From contig JAAETI010000912.1 of NCBI GenBank assembly GCA_024228555.1, positions 1 through 64,000 on the forward strand: a stretch of 64,000 bases of DNA, in the 5' to 3' direction. How positions within the stretch are numbered: the first letter of the stretch is position 1; each line of letters opens with the position of its first letter. Positions 62,392 through 64,000 of this stretch are shown here, one piece after another. A program made the translations under genes and the position numbers. The notes under the pieces were generated by a model. It worked only from the letters and a program-made list of their open reading frames with translations. It made no database searches and had not been told where the DNA came from. The DNA comes from a bacterium (GTDB taxonomy: Bacteria > Actinomycetota > Acidimicrobiia > Spongiisociales > UBA5794).

Positions 62392-63404
62392 CGACTACAG
62401 AAACACGATTCACCCGTTCGGATTTCCAGTCGAATCAAGAGGTCAAGTGGTGCCCGGGCTGCGGTGACTACACAATCCTCGCCTCGGTGCAGACCTTCCT
62501 GGCCTCCCTCGATGTCGATCGTGAGAAGCACGTGTTCATCTCCGGCATCGGTTGCTCTTCCCGCTTCCCCTACTACATGAACACCTATGGCATGCACTCG
62601 ATCCATGGGAGGGCACCGGCCATCGCAACCGGGGTGGCGCTGGCCAATCCCGAGCTGACCGTGTGGGTCATCACCGGCGACGGTGACGGTCTCTCCATCG
62701 GTGGCAACCACATCATTCATGCCCTGCGCCGCAATGTGAACCTGAACGTTCTGCTGTTCAACAACCAGATCTACGGTCTCACCAAGGGTCAGTACTCGCC
62801 AACCAGCGAGGCGGGCAAAAAGACAAAGACCAGCCCGCTGGGCTCCCTGGATCATCCGTTCAACCCCGTTAGCCTTGCGCTCGGTGCCGAAGCCACCTTC
62901 GTCGCCAGGACCATCGACATGGATCGGACCCACAGCACCCAAATGCTGCAGGCGGCCTACGAACACCACGGGACTTCGTTTGTCGAGATCTATCAGAACT
63001 GCAATGTATTCAACGACAAGGCATTCCAGATCCTGACCGGTCGCCAAGAACGCGACGCCAACCGCATCTACCTGAAGGAAGGCGAACCCATTGTCTTTGG
63101 CAAGGAAGACGAAATGGGCGTCGTTGTCGGTGTCGAGGGCGCCCAGATTGTGCGTGTCGAAGATGTCGGCATCGAAGCCATCGCTGTGCATGATCCCGCT
63201 CGCCCCAATCCCGGGGTGGCGTTTGCGTTGAGCCGGCTTGCCCACGGCCCCTCTGGCCCCACCCCGATCGGGATCTTCCGCAGGATCCAACGCTCCAGCT
63301 ATGGCGATCTTCTCGTCAGCCAGATCGACGATGCCAAAGCCCGCAACAGCTCGGCGTCGATCTCGGACCTGGTGCAACAGCACGGAACCTGGACCGTCGA
63401 ATAA
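62388..63404 (+). CDS. korB: 2-oxoglutarate:ferredoxin oxidoreductase subunit beta
   Basis: 338 aa thiamin-diphosphate subunit. WCPGCGDYTILASVQTFLA (4Fe-4S Cys), ISGIGCSSRFPYYMNTYGMHSIHGRAPAIATGV, and the ThDP motif GDGDGLSIGGNHIIHALRRNVNLNVLLFNNQIYGLTKGQYSPTS. With korA it forms the heterotetramer. It is of the Mycobacterium KorB type. Downstream genes follow at 20 bp spacing. Confidence 0.94.
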   Translation: MTTTETRFTRSDFQSNQEVKWCPGCGDYTILASVQTFLASLDVDREKHVFISGIGCSSRFPYYMNTYGMHSIHGRAPAIATGVALANPELTVWVITGDGDGLSIGGNHIIHALRRNVNLNVLLFNNQIYGLTKGQYSPTSEAGKKTKTSPLGSLDHPFNPVSLALGAEATFVARTIDMDRTHSTQMLQAAYEHHGTSFVEIYQNCNVFNDKAFQILTGRQERDANRIYLKEGEPIVFGKEDEMGVVVGVEGAQIVRVEDVGIEAIAVHDPARPNPGVAFALSRLAHGPSGPTPIGIFRRIQRSSYGDLLVSQIDDAKARNSSASISDLVQQHGTWTVE

Positions 63405-63424
63405 CTCCGTTAGGGTCGTCTCCC

Positions 63425-63937
63425 ATGGACGACGTGCACATCGACTTTCGCAAGTGGGGTGGAGCGCGCCATTGGCAGTTTGTCATGCACCGACTCGGCG
63501 AAGACGAGCACGGGCTCTGGTTGTGGTCGCCGCAGGGCGCCGACATGCAGCGCGGCGACGAGCCGATCCGGCAGTCCAAATCCGTCAATGTGAAGCTCAT
63601 CCCAGATAGCAAGTGGTGGACCGCGATCTGGGCTTGGCAGCACCCCCAAAATCTCTATATCGACATCATCACCCCACCGTCGTGGAACGGAACCACCGTG
63701 ACCATGATCGACATTGACCTCGATGTCGTGCGCTGGACCGATGGCACGACAGAGGTCCTCGACGAGGACGAATTCGCCGTACACCAGGTGAAATACGACT
63801 ACCCGGAACACTTGATTGATACGGCACGCGCGACCGCTGCTCGGTTGGCGATGGCGGTCGAAGCCCGTCACGAACCCTTTGGGGATGTTGGTGATTCATG
63901 GATGGCCAGAGCAGTGGATCGCGCAAACCATGGCTGA
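63425..63937 (+). CDS. DUF402 domain protein
   Basis: 170 aa. HIDFRKWGGARHWQFVMHRLGEDEHGLWLWSPQGADM, YIDIITPPSWNGTTVTMIDIDLDVVRWTDGTTEVLDEDEF and KYDYPEHLIDTARATAARL match DUF402, whose members (for example the nucleoside phosphatase Ntdp) use Asp-coordinated Mg to hydrolyse nucleotides. The DIDLDV and DEDEF acidic runs fit the metal site. It overlaps the glycosyltransferase start by 8 bp. Confidence 0.85.
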   Translation: MDDVHIDFRKWGGARHWQFVMHRLGEDEHGLWLWSPQGADMQRGDEPIRQSKSVNVKLIPDSKWWTAIWAWQHPQNLYIDIITPPSWNGTTVTMIDIDLDVVRWTDGTTEVLDEDEFAVHQVKYDYPEHLIDTARATAARLAMAVEARHEPFGDVGDSWMARAVDRANHG

Positions 63938-64000
63938 GCGTCTCGTTTCGATAGTCATCCCGGTGCGCAACGAGGCGGCAGGGATCCGGGCGACGATCGA
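63930..64000 (+). CDS. Family 2 glycosyltransferase, start only (cut by the window edge)
   Basis: The first 23 residues read AERLVSIVIPVRNEAAGIRATI, the standard N-terminus of a GT2 nucleotide-sugar transferase (V-S-I-V-I-P-x-x-N-E). The ATG at 63930 overlaps the DUF402 stop, so it is co-transcribed. The rest is outside the window. Confidence 0.75.
   Translation, partial: MAERLVSIVIPVRNEAAGIRATI

Noticed and set aside
62226-63383. 385-aa minus-strand ORF opposite korB
   Set aside because: Antisense shadow: korB on the other strand has full catalytic motifs, and this frame has no family resemblance.

Overview
The window is a high-GC, gene-dense piece of chromosome (roughly 60% GC by eye). 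It most likely comes from an uncultured or marine/freshwater member of the Actinomycetota, probably near the class Acidimicrobiia. The reasons are the iscS-like/mnmA/metE-like/ligA order, a MurA with Asp in place of the usual Cys, a MutT1-like Nudix-phosphatase fusion, KorAB, nickel SOD with its own protease, and frequent GTG/TTG starts. The placement is an inference; no rRNA gene is present.

Layout. (1) 1-2.4 kb: the end of an integrated element. It holds a SEC-C protein coupled to a 47-aa ORF, a repeat-rich non-coding stretch and a tyrosine integrase whose 3' end abuts tRNA-Glu. (2) 2.4-17 kb: housekeeping genes, mostly on the minus strand: tRNA-Glu, tRNA-Gln, gltX, an FAH-family enzyme, a hairpin-rich spacer, ilvE, an S9 peptidase, pgpA, gatCAB and dapCDE. 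GltX, the two tRNAs and GatCAB together make up the indirect Gln-tRNA pathway. (3) 17-30 kb: ligA, a MetE-like gene, mnmA and cysteine desulfurase (DNA ligation and tRNA 2-thiolation), then an alcohol dehydrogenase, a degenerate alpha/beta hydrolase, an enoyl-CoA hydratase, a MeaB-type GTPase, a nucleotidyltransferase-Nfu fusion, a SpoIID protein that may start at ATC, and murA. (4) 30-34 kb: rpiB, a MutT1-like enzyme, a hydrolase, pgl and two lipoproteins.

(5) 34-39.5 kb: a compact bacterial microcompartment operon on the minus strand. Its order of transcription is rpiB-type isomerase, deoC, gated-type BMC-T, BMC-H, BMC-P, CoA-acylating aldehyde dehydrogenase, BMC-T, BMC-P, BMC-P. All three enzymes carry amphipathic N-terminal extensions that look like encapsulation peptides. 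This fits the sugar-phosphate-utilising (SPU) class: deoxyribose 5-phosphate is cleaved to acetaldehyde inside the shell and oxidised to acetyl-CoA. A divergent helix-turn-helix gene follows.

(6) 40-45.5 kb: two ABC-2 style ATPase/permease pairs and murJ. (7) 45.5-50.6 kb: an accessory patch. It contains a DUF3179 gene with an in-frame TGA exactly where the first Cys of its CPLC motif is expected, followed by a SECIS-like hairpin with a GGUC loop. This is a candidate undescribed selenoprotein. Next come a truncated M24 peptidase remnant, an FG-GAP/ASPIC protein and a vanadium-haloperoxidase-like protein. (8) 50.6-55.5 kb: a ROK repressor divergent from a simple-sugar ABC importer, with a repeated operator-like element and clear terminators. 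(9) 55.5-64 kb: nickel SOD and its maturation protease (with an unusual HCDLFC hook), a methyltransferase, an AlkD-like glycosylase, a DUF3048 lipoprotein, an amidase, korAB, a DUF402 protein and the start of a family 2 glycosyltransferase cut by the window edge.

All identifications come from reading motifs and known family features. No database search was possible.
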